DNA of 64,000 nucleotides from Paenibacillus wynnii. Its GTDB lineage: Bacteria; Bacillota; Bacilli; Paenibacillales; Paenibacillaceae. Below, in pieces: positions 19,091 to 26,873 of this stretch. Numbering within the stretch: position 1 is the stretch's first letter; each line of letters starts with the position of its first letter. The stretch is taken from NCBI RefSeq assembly GCF_000757885.1, contig NZ_JQCR01000002.1, positions 1,612,001-1,676,000 of the forward strand, in the 5' to 3' direction. The position numbers and the translations under genes are program-made. Below the pieces are notes generated by a model that saw only the letters and a program-made list of their open reading frames with translations, was not told where the DNA came from and did no database searches.

Positions 19091-19325
19091 GTTTCGTCCC
19101 TCCTTAGAGTTTGTTTCCCTTCGCCAATGTTGGACATGCTTCGTGCCTCAGGTTGACCGTTCCGACCCAACAGAACTGTTACAGCGCCTGAACGACAAAA
19201 GGTGCTAGGGAATTACACCAAGCCGTATTGACATGCCCAACGTAGCTTAAAGCTAAGGCTAGACAACTAGGGCTTTTTCAAGCCCCCACTTCATAACGCT
19301 TTACCGTTTAAGTGGTGGGGAGTTG
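19091..19325 (-). ncRNA. IscB omega-RNA scaffold
   Basis: The roughly 235 bp upstream of iscB on its strand have no reading frame and contain several hairpins, including GGGCTT-tttc-AAGCCC and the left-end stem. They also contain the conserved-looking stretch GGTCAACCTGAGGCACGAAG close to the iscB ribosome site, as in other IscB loci. In this family the 5' end of the RNA crosses the element end, so the guide would be read from flanking DNA, here the 3' end of copZ. Confidence 0.75.
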
Positions 19326-19524
19326 ACACTACGTCATAACCTTGATCTTCAATCGCTTCTTTAATAGCACCTAGAGTAACCTTGTTCTCATCAAATTCTA
19401 TTGCCACTGTCTTACTGGCCAGATCAACCTTAGCTGAGGCTCCTGCATTGCTTACAGCCTTCTCCACTGAACTCACACAATGACCGCAAGACATTCCCTC
19501 AACTTTTAAAATAACGTTCGACAT
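19291..19524 (-). CDS. copZ: Copper chaperone CopZ with an altered C-terminus
   Basis: This is a 77-residue cytosolic Cu(I) carrier with the metal-binding motif GMSCGHC near residue 11 and the beta-alpha-beta-beta-alpha-beta HMA fold. It delivers copper to CopA and to CsoR. The family usually ends near residue 68; here the natural fold ends at about GYDVV and an extra STPHHLNGKAL tail is encoded by the left end of the IscB element. The ribosome site AAGGAG is clear. It lies just downstream of csoR in an apparent csoR-copZ operon. Confidence 0.93.
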   Translation of the reverse strand: MSNVILKVEGMSCGHCVSSVEKAVSNAGASAKVDLASKTVAIEFDENKVTLGAIKEAIEDQGYDVVSTPHHLNGKAL

Positions 19525-19545
19525 TCTCCAACACTCCTTATGGGT

Positions 19546-19887
19546 TTATTTCATTAATTTATTTACGGTAACCAACAGTTCATCAATAACCTCATGTTCA
19601 CCGGCTTCAATCCGTTCAATGATACAGCTCTTCATATGACCTTCAAGCAGTACCTTCCCAACACTGTTCAACGCAGACTGTACTGCAGCTAGCTGATTCA
19701 GAACATCGTCACAGTAAGTATCCCGCTCAATCATACCTTTGATTCCTCGTATCTGGCCTTCAATCCGGTTAAGCCGATTTCCTAGCCCGTTCTTAAATTC
19801 ATCTGAATGATGACTTTTGCGAACTTTGGAAGTATGGCAATCATCACCGTTGGGTTGGCCCGCATGTTCTTCTTCATGTGTAGCCAT
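19546..19887 (-). CDS. csoR: Copper-sensing repressor CsoR
   Basis: This 113-residue all-helical repressor binds Cu(I) and then leaves its operators. The Cys-His-Cys copper site is visible: Cys in RDTYCDDVLNQ, and His/Cys in LEGHMKSCI. The DNA-binding core RLNRIEGQIRGIKGMIE is also present. The N-terminal extension is His/Asp rich (HEEEHAGQPNGDDCHTSK), which is common in Bacillales members. GAGGAGG precedes the start. An operator lies over its promoter (19919-19935) and another before copA. Confidence 0.95.
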   Translation of the reverse strand: MATHEEEHAGQPNGDDCHTSKVRKSHHSDEFKNGLGNRLNRIEGQIRGIKGMIERDTYCDDVLNQLAAVQSALNSVGKVLLEGHMKSCIIERIEAGEHEVIDELLVTVNKLMK

Positions 19888-19918
19888 GATAGATCAGCCT
19901 CCTCAAGTTCAATATAAT

Positions 19919-19935
19919 ATACCCCCCATGGGTAT
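19919..19935. promoter_or_regulatory. CsoR-type operator of csoR-copZ
   Basis: ATACCCCCCATGGGTAT is an inverted repeat of the CsoR class, 31 bp upstream of csoR, next to TATAAT-like sequence (AATATAATAT). It implies negative autoregulation relieved by copper. Confidence 0.85.
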
Positions 19936-20014
19936 GTCAAGCGTTGAACTGAGCATAGGGTTAATCGTCCTGCGGACGGAAATGCTAAAGAATGGGATAA
20001 AATTCAAATAAGTA

Positions 20015-20043
20015 TTGCTACCCTATTCAAATTTGACTATAAT
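20015..20043 (+). promoter_or_regulatory. SigA-type promoter of the efflux operon
   Basis: TTGCTA (20015-20020), a 17-bp spacer, then a perfect TATAAT (20038-20043), about 75 bp before the efflux gene. Confidence 0.75.
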
Positions 20044-20117
20044 AAGCTTCTGTTTCCTGTATAGGTTTACCAAAAACAATGTTTCTATGAACAATAATGA
20101 AAAGGAGCCTGTAAAGC

Positions 20118-21638
20118 ATGCATTCTAAAGAAAGTAATCTTAAAATGGTCGTCACCGCGCTGCTGCTCGGTATCCTGATGTCTGCTATGGACAATACCAT
20201 TGTAGCTTCAGCTATGGGCACCATTGTCTCGGATCTGGGCGGGCTGGACAAAATCGTATGGGTAACCTCAGCTTATATGGTTATGGTCATGGCTGGAACT
20301 CCTATCTTTGGCAAGCTGTCTGATATGTACGGACGCAAGCGTTTCTTCATGTTTGGTTTAATCGTATTTCTGATCGGCTCTGCTTTATGCGGTACTGCAA
20401 GCAGCATTACTCAGCTCAGTATTTACCGGGCGATCCAAGGGGTCGGCGGCGGCGCACTAATGCCTATTGCTTTTACAATTATGTTCGACATTTTCCCAGC
20501 GGAAAAGAGAGGGAAGCTAACCGGGCTGTTCGGAGCGGTCTTCGGCATTTCCAGTGTACTCGGCCCTTTGCTGGGCGCGTATATCACCGAATACGTCGGA
20601 TGGCAGTGGGTATTCTACATCAACCTGCCGCTGGGTGTTATCTCCTTTATCCTAATTGCCATGTACTACAAAGAATCCATAACTCATTCCAAGCAACGGA
20701 TAGACTGGGGCGGTGCGTTCACTCTCGTAGGAGCTGTGATCTGCCTGATGTTCGCCTTGGAGCTCGGAGGAAATCAATATGCCTGGGACTCTTCTACGAT
20801 TCTCGGTCTATTTGCAGGCTTCGCCCTTCTGCTTACTGCTTTCTTATTCATTGAGAGAATCGTGGCAGAACCGATCATTTCCTTTGACATGTTTCGCAAA
20901 CGTCTGTTTGCAACAAGCTGCCTTGTAGCTTTATTCTACGGCTCTACTTTTATCGTAGCGACCATTTATATTCCTATCTTTGTTCAAGGTGTATTTGGCG
21001 GCTCAGCCACCAATTCGGGTCTGATTCTCATGCCGATGATGATTGGTTCCGTATTAGGCAGTCAATGTGGAGGATTGCTAACGACGAAGACGAGCTTCCG
21101 CAATATCATGCTAATATCGGCTGTCTGTTTCGTAGCCGGTGTGTTCTCTCTAAGTACTTTGACACCGGAGACTTCCCGACTGCTCCTCAACGTATATATG
21201 GGATTGACAGGCTTCGGAGTCGGTTTCTCCTTCTCCGTGCTGAGCATGTCCTCCGTTCATCACTTTGATATGCGCCAACGCGGATCAGCTACTTCCACAA
21301 GCACCTTCATGCGTTCCCTGGGTATGACGCTTGGAATTACCGTATTCGGAATTATTCAGCGCAATAACTTCACAAGCAACCTGAGCACTGCTTTTGGAGG
21401 AAGTCAGGCTTCTGCCTTCGGCGATCCGCGTGCCGCACTGACACCAGAGGCTCGGGCGAAGATTCCGGCACCGGTACTGGAAAAGATATCAAGCGCTTTA
21501 TCGTCATCCATCGCCCATACTTTCTTGTGGGCAATGGTGCCCACTGTTCTCGGTCTGGTATTCGTGCTACTAATGCCGAAGGACCGTCTAAAGATTGCAC
21601 CGAAGAAGTCACCGCAGACTTCCGAATCCTTGAGGTAA
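20118..21638 (+). CDS. Major facilitator multidrug exporter, DHA2 (EmrB/QacA-like) family
   Basis: This 506-residue, 14-helix proton-driven drug exporter shows motif A-like GKLSDMYGRKRFF, motif C-like GGGALMPIAFT, and the typical start LLLGILMSAMDNTIVASAMGTIVSDLGG. A C-terminal cytoplasmic tail is Lys/Ser rich. AAAGGAG precedes the ATG. It is followed after 6 bp by a PadR-family regulator gene, so the pump is probably controlled by that regulator in response to an unknown toxic compound. Confidence 0.93.
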   Translation: MHSKESNLKMVVTALLLGILMSAMDNTIVASAMGTIVSDLGGLDKIVWVTSAYMVMVMAGTPIFGKLSDMYGRKRFFMFGLIVFLIGSALCGTASSITQLSIYRAIQGVGGGALMPIAFTIMFDIFPAEKRGKLTGLFGAVFGISSVLGPLLGAYITEYVGWQWVFYINLPLGVISFILIAMYYKESITHSKQRIDWGGAFTLVGAVICLMFALELGGNQYAWDSSTILGLFAGFALLLTAFLFIERIVAEPIISFDMFRKRLFATSCLVALFYGSTFIVATIYIPIFVQGVFGGSATNSGLILMPMMIGSVLGSQCGGLLTTKTSFRNIMLISAVCFVAGVFSLSTLTPETSRLLLNVYMGLTGFGVGFSFSVLSMSSVHHFDMRQRGSATSTSTFMRSLGMTLGITVFGIIQRNNFTSNLSTAFGGSQASAFGDPRAALTPEARAKIPAPVLEKISSALSSSIAHTFLWAMVPTVLGLVFVLLMPKDRLKIAPKKSPQTSESLR

Positions 21639-21644
21639 ACACAG

Positions 21645-22211
21645 ATGTCCATGAAATTAGCAATTCTCGGCCTGCTTCAGGAGCGGAATATGCATCCGTA
21701 CGAGATCACACTTGTTATGAAAGAGCGGGGCATGGATCGAATTACCAAGCTGCAAATGGGCTCCCTGTATTATGCCGTTGATAAATTGGCGATAGAGGGA
21801 TATATAGAGGCTGTAGAGACCATCTCCAGTCCCGACCGTCCTGATAAGACGATATACCGGATTACCGAAACGGGTTATGTATTATTCGAGCAGCTTGTCC
21901 TGCACCAGTTCAAGAAGAACGAGACCGTCTACCATCCGCTTTATATGGCGCTTGCTCTCTCCCGGCATGTGGATCAAAGCAAAATCGAAAAACTGCTGGA
22001 AGTGAGAATTCGTGAAACGGAGCATCTGGTTAACCTGGCTTACCAAGTGTACGAAGAGCATGTAGCCATTGTCCCCCGCTCCGCTCTTCATCTTATGTAT
22101 GGCAGATACGAGCATAGCGTGACGGAGCTGAAGTGGCTGAAGCGTCTCTATGAGGATGTGCTGGACCGTAAGTTGAGCGATGTTGGAACTCCGTTAAATG
22201 AAGAGGCCTAA
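21645..22211 (+). CDS. PadR-family transcriptional regulator
   Basis: This 188-residue protein has the PadR winged helix at the N-terminus (AILGLLQERNMHPYEITLVMKERGMD, then GSLYYAVDKLAIEGYIE). A C-terminal Vir/AphA-like helical region for dimerisation follows. It lies in one operon with the upstream efflux gene. A GAGG site is about 9 nt from the first of two close ATG codons (21645, 21651). PadR proteins commonly repress pump genes and respond to the pump's substrates; that role here is inferred. Confidence 0.92.
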   Translation: MSMKLAILGLLQERNMHPYEITLVMKERGMDRITKLQMGSLYYAVDKLAIEGYIEAVETISSPDRPDKTIYRITETGYVLFEQLVLHQFKKNETVYHPLYMALALSRHVDQSKIEKLLEVRIRETEHLVNLAYQVYEEHVAIVPRSALHLMYGRYEHSVTELKWLKRLYEDVLDRKLSDVGTPLNEEA

Positions 22212-22302
22212 GGGCCTCAGCTTGTCGAGAAATCAGGCCATTTTAAAATGATATTGTGTTACTCCTTTGGGGCAGTCCGTTATCTCTAAAAATTCTCAAC
22301 AC

Positions 22303-22347
22303 AAAAAATACGGCAAGGTCTTAGAAGAAAACTAACCTTGCCGTATT
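22303..22347 (-). terminator. Terminator of the AT-rich gene trio (minus strand)
   Basis: A 13-bp stem AATACGGCAAGGT / ACCTTGCCGTATT is followed on the minus strand by TTTTTTGTG. Confidence 0.8.
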
Positions 22348-22371
22348 ACACGGATGTTTATATCTTAAAAT

Positions 22372-22416
22372 ATAAGCCAACCCTTAATTGGAGTTGGCTT
22401 ATTTAAAGTTTTTTGT
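22372..22416 (+). terminator. Second terminator hairpin, plus strand
   Basis: The stem ATAAGCCAAC / GTTGGCTTAT is followed by TTTAAAGTTTTTTG on the plus strand. Together with the previous hairpin it insulates the efflux operon from the oppositely oriented gene trio. Confidence 0.7.
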
Positions 22417-22421
22417 AGGAT

Positions 22422-22697
22422 TCAAAGTGGCTTTTTTGATTTATCCCTACTGAAGTATTCATGGATATCAGAGGCGAAAAACATCATTATAGCAATAACA
22501 GCAGTTATTTGCCACTTCCCTTCTGTGTTACTAAATATTGATATTAATAATTGAAAAGTTATTCCACCAAACACAAAAATTTTATTTTTTTTCTCAAAAT
22601 AAAGAGCTGCTGGAAGATAAACAAGATACAAATAAGGAAACCACAGTATGGATAAGCAACCAATTCCATGGAGTATTGATTTTAGTCTTTTATTCAA
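22422..22697 (-). CDS. Small membrane protein of unknown function
   Basis: This 91-residue protein has a TTG start 8 nt after AAGGAG. It has three predicted hydrophobic helices (LSILWFPYLYLVYLPAALYF; FVFGGITFQLLISIF; ITAVIAIMMFFAS) and a basic tail (SRDKSKKP). It follows the unknown gene at 22714 by 16 bp and ends before two terminators. I do not recognise a family. Size and topology resemble bacteriocin immunity proteins, but that is only a suggestion from context. Confidence 0.7.
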   Translation of the reverse strand: MNKRLKSILHGIGCLSILWFPYLYLVYLPAALYFEKKNKIFVFGGITFQLLISIFSNTEGKWQITAVIAIMMFFASDIHEYFSRDKSKKPL

Positions 22698-22713
22698 AGG
22701 GCAAGCTCCTTCA

Positions 22714-23397
22714 TCAAGCTTTTTTATCTATAATGAGTGTTGAGTTTACAAACGGCGATTGATTATATGAGTTTTTATAGATCTTATACTCGGCTTTATT
22801 CTCAGAAATAATTTTATGATTGACTATTATTCGTGAAGTCCAAATTCCTTCGGTTAGTGTTGGATTTACCTGCATACCAAAGTAATAATCTCTACTGTTG
22901 TTGGTTTTGTTACTTTGCTTCAAAATTTCAAAATGTAAAAAATGAATATGGAATTTTGGATCAAGCAGTTGAAAGTATATCATTGTATCTTGTTTTACAT
23001 TTGTAACCCTACACCAAAATCCGAACAAAGTATCCATGTTTGTAAATACTTTTGTTTCTAGGTAAGGCTCAAAGTCAGGTTCTAAAAATTTTTTACAAAA
23101 CAAAGATTTCTCAACAACTAGATCATCCTTATTTAAGTGAGGTTTATTAATATCATTATATGGAACCCCATTAAAGTCAAATAGGCCAAAATCTGATCTA
23201 CAAAACCAGCAATGATCATTTATGAGGTATGCAAAATATTTAACTTCATCCTCAAATAATTGAAACGGTGGAACTAACCAATATGTATTGCCATCGGATA
23301 GCATCGGAACAACATGCAACTCATTTTTTCCTGATATATAAAATAAACTTACGCTTTGGGCCATCGCCTGTATGTCTATTGAAAAATTAACCTTCAT
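22714..23397 (-). CDS. Unknown AT-rich protein, beta-rich
   Basis: This 227-residue soluble protein has no signal peptide or membrane segment. It is rich in Phe, Tyr, Asn and Lys, with alternating hydrophobic stretches suggesting beta sandwich folds (VSLFYISGKNELHVVPMLSD at the start, STLIIDKKA at the end). Base composition is clearly AT-richer than flanking genes, a sign of transfer. The start codon has only a weak GGGGG-type site. Its position between a small Ala/Gly-rich protein and a small membrane protein is the only functional clue. I cannot name it. Confidence 0.65.
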   Translation of the reverse strand: MKVNFSIDIQAMAQSVSLFYISGKNELHVVPMLSDGNTYWLVPPFQLFEDEVKYFAYLINDHCWFCRSDFGLFDFNGVPYNDINKPHLNKDDLVVEKSLFCKKFLEPDFEPYLETKVFTNMDTLFGFWCRVTNVKQDTMIYFQLLDPKFHIHFLHFEILKQSNKTNNSRDYYFGMQVNPTLTEGIWTSRIIVNHKIISENKAEYKIYKNSYNQSPFVNSTLIIDKKA

Positions 23398-23440
23398 TCT
23401 GGATTAATTCCCCCAAACTTTTGATTAACATTACAAATGA

Positions 23441-23474
23441 AAATAAAATGCCGAAAGAGGCTCCTTTCGACATT
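23441..23474 (-). terminator. Terminator after the 125-residue unknown gene
   Basis: On the minus strand GTCGAAAG-gagcc-TCTTTCGGC is followed by ATTTTATTTT. It would separate the 23491-23871 gene from the two genes downstream. Confidence 0.65.
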
Positions 23475-23490
23475 GTCTAATCAATATTCT

Positions 23491-23871
23491 TTATTTGCTA
23501 CCAGTGATATAATTATAGTATCCCTTTGCAACGTTAACCACCGTATCATAGCCGGTTTTTGCTAGAGCCGTGGTTCCAGCCCCCTTTAGAGCTGCCTGAA
23601 CACCACCTTTTGCTACTGCTGCATATATGAATCCTCCGCTTGCATTCGATTGAACTCCTGGAAGGCCAAAGTTCTTTTGGACTGCATCATTAATACCATT
23701 CCCCCAGATCTTCGCCGTTTCAACAAATCCCTTAGCTTGCGATTTCACTACAGTACTTGCAGTTTGTTTTACTGTTTCAGCTGCTTTTGATACGCTTGAT
23801 TTAGCAGTCTGGTACATGCTTTGCACATAACTTGTAGCTTGCTTTGTAATATTGATACTATTAATAGCCAT
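23491..23871 (-). CDS. Unknown small protein with glycine-zipper-like C-terminus
   Basis: This is a 125-residue protein. The N-terminal half is an amphipathic, Lys/Ala/Thr/Ser-rich helix (ITKQATSYVQSMYQTAKSSV onward). The C-terminal half is rich in small residues (SGGFIYAAVAKGGVQAALKG, then AGTTALAKTGYDTVV) and ends YYNYITGSK. The start chosen is ATG 23871; a longer frame upstream has no ribosome site and an unlikely sequence. There is no signal peptide. The mix of a long amphipathic helix and a Gly/Ala-rich hydrophobic region is seen in pore-forming peptides and in phage structural proteins; neither is established. It heads the AT-rich trio but has its own terminator. Confidence 0.6.
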   Translation of the reverse strand: MAINSINITKQATSYVQSMYQTAKSSVSKAAETVKQTASTVVKSQAKGFVETAKIWGNGINDAVQKNFGLPGVQSNASGGFIYAAVAKGGVQAALKGAGTTALAKTGYDTVVNVAKGYYNYITGSK

Positions 23872-24232
23872 TTTCCAACATATCCCTTTTAATAGATATA
23901 AATGGAATCTACTACATATCAGAAGCAGGAGTCTGTGATATTTCACACACAATGTTACCTGTTTATCGACCTTAATTTTCCGTTACTGCTTTTATGCGGA
24001 TGTCTGAAACCTCCGATGCATCATATGTCAGGAAATAATTTGCAGCCAGGGCGAGTTGCTACTCCGATGAATAGCGGAGCCTCGCAAGCCCGAAACTGCA
24101 ATATCCGTTCAAAAAAGATTAGCAGCATTATTCAGTTTTGGTCCTAATCCATTAAGCTAAAAAAGCTGTTTAGAAAAGCCTGGATTGGTTTATTAAGCAG
24201 GGATAAATAGTAAGAAGGAGAAGGTGAACTTT
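23872..24232. other. Intergenic stretch with no convincing gene
   Basis: About 360 bp. A plus-strand open frame (23902-24147) lacks a ribosome site and resembles no family. No clear terminator or repeat is visible. The promoters of the two divergent small genes probably lie here. Confidence 0.5.
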
Positions 24233-24445
24233 ATGACTGACAATAAAAAACTCCAGGGTGATCAACGGGATCATCCAGAGCAATATCCTACGGAGAAAGA
24301 AAGCCTCTTCGACATGGATGAAAGTGAGCAGCATGTTGACCCTATTCCGGTTGAAGATTTAAATCTGGAGAAACAGGAGGAAAAGGATAAGGAAGGGACC
24401 AAGCATCGCTCCTCCAGTGATGAGAAATACCACACCGGCTTCTAA
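24233..24445 (+). CDS. Small, highly charged hydrophilic protein of unknown function
   Basis: This is a 70-residue protein, strongly acidic overall and almost free of hydrophobic residues (Asp, Glu, Lys, Gln, His rich; for example ESLFDMDESEQHVDPIPVED). It is probably disordered. A GTG three codons earlier is possible, but ATG 24233 fits the AAGGAG/AAGGTG sites better. Such small disordered proteins are common in spore-formers and may be sporulation or stress related; nothing in the sequence proves it. The TnpB element begins 30 bp downstream. Confidence 0.6.
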   Translation: MTDNKKLQGDQRDHPEQYPTEKESLFDMDESEQHVDPIPVEDLNLEKQEEKDKEGTKHRSSSDEKYHTGF

Positions 24446-24475
24446 AAGTGTACACTATTCTAGGTCCGTAACTTT

Positions 24476-24614
24476 GAACACTCCCGCCACCTGTAGAGGT
24501 GTAGGATTCTTGGATAGTTGCTTCCAATGAAGCAGAGTTGTCATAATTCGATTTCCCAACATGGAAAATCGAATCCCAAGCGACCCCTGTGGTTCCCACA
24601 GTTGAGTGTACCTG
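24476..24614 (-). ncRNA. TnpB omega-RNA (right-end part)
   Basis: This is the non-coding stretch between the tnpB stop and the right end on the tnpB strand. It contains GATTCGATTTTCC / GGGAAATCGAATT pairing and ends with the hairpin CACCT-ctac-AGGTG followed by GCGGGAGTGTTC. In this family the RNA covers the 3' end of tnpB and the right end, and the guide is the flanking DNA just beyond it, here the end of the small hydrophilic gene. Confidence 0.7.
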
Positions 24615-25736
24615 CTATATAGCCATTTGTTTGATGTTGTGTGCAGCATTCTCATCCCGATCATGAAGTGAATCACAACATGGACAGGTCCACTGCCGTA
24701 CCGAAAGGTTTTTCACTTCTTGGTTGATGAAGCCGCACACATGGCACGTTTGGCTGGTGGGTGCGAAGGTGTCAGCCATCTTAACCGTCCGTCCGTACCA
24801 ACTCGCCTTGTATGTAATTTGGCGTTCGAACTCGCTCCAGGACGCATCGGCAATCGATTTCGCCAGCTTATGATTTTTGAGCATATTCGCTACATGAAGA
24901 TTTTCTAGGCTGATCGTTTGGTTTTCACGGATCAGTCTGGTGGTGAGTTGGTGCAAAAAATCATGGCGACCGTTCGCAATCTTCTCGTGGATTTGGGCAA
25001 CCTTCTGCTTGGCTTTAAACCAATTGGAGCCGCCTGTCGTGCGACGAGCCATGCGGCGTTGCCAGAAGGCTAACTTCTTCTCGTAGTGGCAAAACCACTT
25101 TGGGTTAGCCACACGTAATCCATCGGAGCAGATCGCAAACTCCTTGAGTCCAAGGTCTATGCCAATCGCCTTGTTGTTCTGCGGCAGGGGATGTATGTCA
25201 ACCTCACAGACAATGGATGCAAAATACTTACCAGCCGCATTTCGTCGCACGGTGGCAGAAAGGATACGTCCCTCTAAGGCTCTGGAGTTGGCAAACCGAA
25301 CCCAACCGAGCTTCGGGAGCTTAAGTTTGTTTTCTTTAATTGCAATGTTGCCGTTAGTCTGTTTCGTGGTATAGCTTTGCACGGGATGCTTACGGCTTTT
25401 AAAGCGTGGAGCCTGATTCTGTTTTTTAAAGAACCGATCAAAACTATCTGCCACGTGTCGAACGGCGGATTGCAAGGCGATACTATCCACCGTTTTAAGC
25501 CAATCAAACTGCCCTTTGAGAGCAGGAAGTTGTGTGGCACAGGTGTTGTAGGATAAGCCTTTGCCTGTTGTCGCATAGGTATCGTTCCACAATGCCAAGA
25601 AATGATTGAAGACGAAACGGCAACAACCAAACATCTGATGGATGAGTTGCTGTTGTTCCTTTGTCGGATAGATTCGGTACTTATAAGCTTTATGGACCCG
25701 TTTTTGTGAACCAAAATCTTGATCCGATGACAGCAT
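24615..25736 (-). CDS. tnpB: RNA-guided endonuclease TnpB
   Basis: This 373-residue protein is of the family ancestral to Cas12. It has an N-terminal helix-turn-helix region (KAYKYRIYPTKEQQQLIHQM), a wedge/REC part, and RuvC with Asp194 (GIDLG), Glu278 (SLENL) and Asp361 in HDRDENAAHNI. The zinc ribbon has Cys331/334 and Cys351/354. All catalytic residues are present. It ends soon after NIKQMAI, slightly short of many members, which often have a variable tail. The start chosen is ATG 25736, 9 nt after AAAGGAG; an ATG nine bases upstream abuts that site. It cuts DNA guided by the omega-RNA and helps the element persist at its site. Confidence 0.94.
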   Translation of the reverse strand: MLSSDQDFGSQKRVHKAYKYRIYPTKEQQQLIHQMFGCCRFVFNHFLALWNDTYATTGKGLSYNTCATQLPALKGQFDWLKTVDSIALQSAVRHVADSFDRFFKKQNQAPRFKSRKHPVQSYTTKQTNGNIAIKENKLKLPKLGWVRFANSRALEGRILSATVRRNAAGKYFASIVCEVDIHPLPQNNKAIGIDLGLKEFAICSDGLRVANPKWFCHYEKKLAFWQRRMARRTTGGSNWFKAKQKVAQIHEKIANGRHDFLHQLTTRLIRENQTISLENLHVANMLKNHKLAKSIADASWSEFERQITYKASWYGRTVKMADTFAPTSQTCHVCGFINQEVKNLSVRQWTCPCCDSLHDRDENAAHNIKQMAI

Positions 25737-25875
25737 GCCACACATCTCCTTTCAAAAGGGTTATAGGGAAATATTAGCACATATGTTCGGTTTCTTAAAC
25801 CGCCGATTCATCCCCAACCTATAGAGGTAGGGGTGTTCTTGGCTTTTATTGATAAATATACACGGAGGGATTTCA

Positions 25876-26853
25876 TTGCTGAAAACGTTACCTTTGAACA
25901 AACGCGGCATTCCGGCCAGCCGTATTGCACTGGGCTGTATGGGTCTTGGCGGAGGCTGGGATCGCGAGCCCATTACGCTGGAGAACATTAAGCAGGGGCA
26001 TGAGGCCGTGGATGCCGCGCTCTCCATTGGCATCAATATGTTCGACCACGCTGATATATACACCCGTGGGAAAGCAGAGAAGGTATTCGGCCAGATCTTC
26101 AAAGAGCGTCCAAGGCTGCGGGAAGAAATAATTCTTCAATCCAAATGCGGAATTAAGTTGATGGAGCCGGGGGATGTTTCCAATGTTTTTGATTTCTCGG
26201 GCGAACACATTCTTAACAGTGTAGATGGAATCCTATCCCGGTTAGGGACGGAGTATATTGATATCTTGCTGCTGCATCGCCCCGATCCATTAATGGACCC
26301 GGAGGAAATAGGCGCTGCACTGCGTCAGCTAAAGGCCGCTGGCAAAGTCCGTCATTTCGGAGTCTCCAATATGAGCGCCGCCCAGATTAAGCTGCTTCAG
26401 GCATCCTGTGACGACCCTTTTATCGTTAACCAACTGGACATGAGCCTCGCGAAAATTGCCTGGCTGGATACTGTTGTGAGTGTAAACCGCGCGCCTTGGA
26501 AAGATAACACCTTTCCTGAGGGGACGCTTGAGCACTGCCGTATGGAGAATATTCAAGTTCAGGCATGGGGACCGCTCGCCCAAGGTATATTCAGCGGTCG
26601 TCCGCTGGATGATCAGCCGGAGAATGTCGTGAATACCGCCGCTATGGTGAAGTCTCTTGCTGAAGAGAAGAGCACTACACCTGAAGCCATCGTTTTGTCT
26701 TGGCTAATGACTCATCCGGCAGCTATTCAGCCAGTCATCGGAACAGTCAATCCTCAACGTATCGCTGCTTGCGGAGATGCAGACCAACTGGAATTGTCCC
26801 GAAAAGAGTGGTATGACCTTTATGTCAGCTCAAGAGGCGTCCAACTTCCCTAA
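25876..26853 (+). CDS. Aldo/keto reductase, YdhF-like
   Basis: This 325-residue cytoplasmic NADPH-dependent oxidoreductase is built on an (alpha/beta)8 barrel. The catalytic tetrad is visible: Asp and Tyr in FDHADIYTRGKAE, Lys in IILQSKCGI, and His in ILLLHRPDPLMDP. The stretch VNRAPWKDNTFPEGTLEHCR, then QAWGPLAQG, resembles E. coli YdhF. The start is TTG 25876, 6 nt after GGAGGG. The substrate is unknown. The insertion of the TnpB element just upstream may have changed its promoter. Confidence 0.92.
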   Translation: MLKTLPLNKRGIPASRIALGCMGLGGGWDREPITLENIKQGHEAVDAALSIGINMFDHADIYTRGKAEKVFGQIFKERPRLREEIILQSKCGIKLMEPGDVSNVFDFSGEHILNSVDGILSRLGTEYIDILLLHRPDPLMDPEEIGAALRQLKAAGKVRHFGVSNMSAAQIKLLQASCDDPFIVNQLDMSLAKIAWLDTVVSVNRAPWKDNTFPEGTLEHCRMENIQVQAWGPLAQGIFSGRPLDDQPENVVNTAAMVKSLAEEKSTTPEAIVLSWLMTHPAAIQPVIGTVNPQRIAACGDADQLELSRKEWYDLYVSSRGVQLP

Positions 26854-26873
26854 TTATCCCAATGTATTAGACT

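Larger units (their letters stand above)
17710..19325 (-). mobile_element. IscB-carrying IS200/IS605-like element without transposase
   Basis: The element holds one gene (iscB) and its upstream RNA. The left end (high coordinates) has the hairpin CCCCCACTT (19283-19291) / AAGTGGTGGGG (19310-19320). The right end has CCCC-g-TCCT-taat-AGG-t-GGGG (17731-17751), inside the last codons of iscB. No TnpA Y1 transposase is present, so movement would need one in trans. It separates copA from copZ-csoR, and its left end supplies the last codons of copZ. Exact termini are estimates. Confidence 0.75.
24476..25838 (-). mobile_element. IS605-type element carrying only tnpB
   Basis: This is a 1.36-kb element. 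Both ends carry GAACAC(T/C)CC in inverted orientation (24476 on plus, 25838 on minus) next to a short hairpin (CACCTGTAGAGGTG at 24488-24501; CCCCaACCTatagAGGTaGGGG at 25812-25833). There is no TnpA. It sits between a small gene and the aldo/keto reductase, whose ribosome site is only 25 bp beyond the left end. Confidence 0.8.

Noticed and set aside
23902..24147. 81-codon plus-strand frame
   Set aside because: No ribosome site, no recognisable motif, and unusual composition; probably chance in an intergenic gap.
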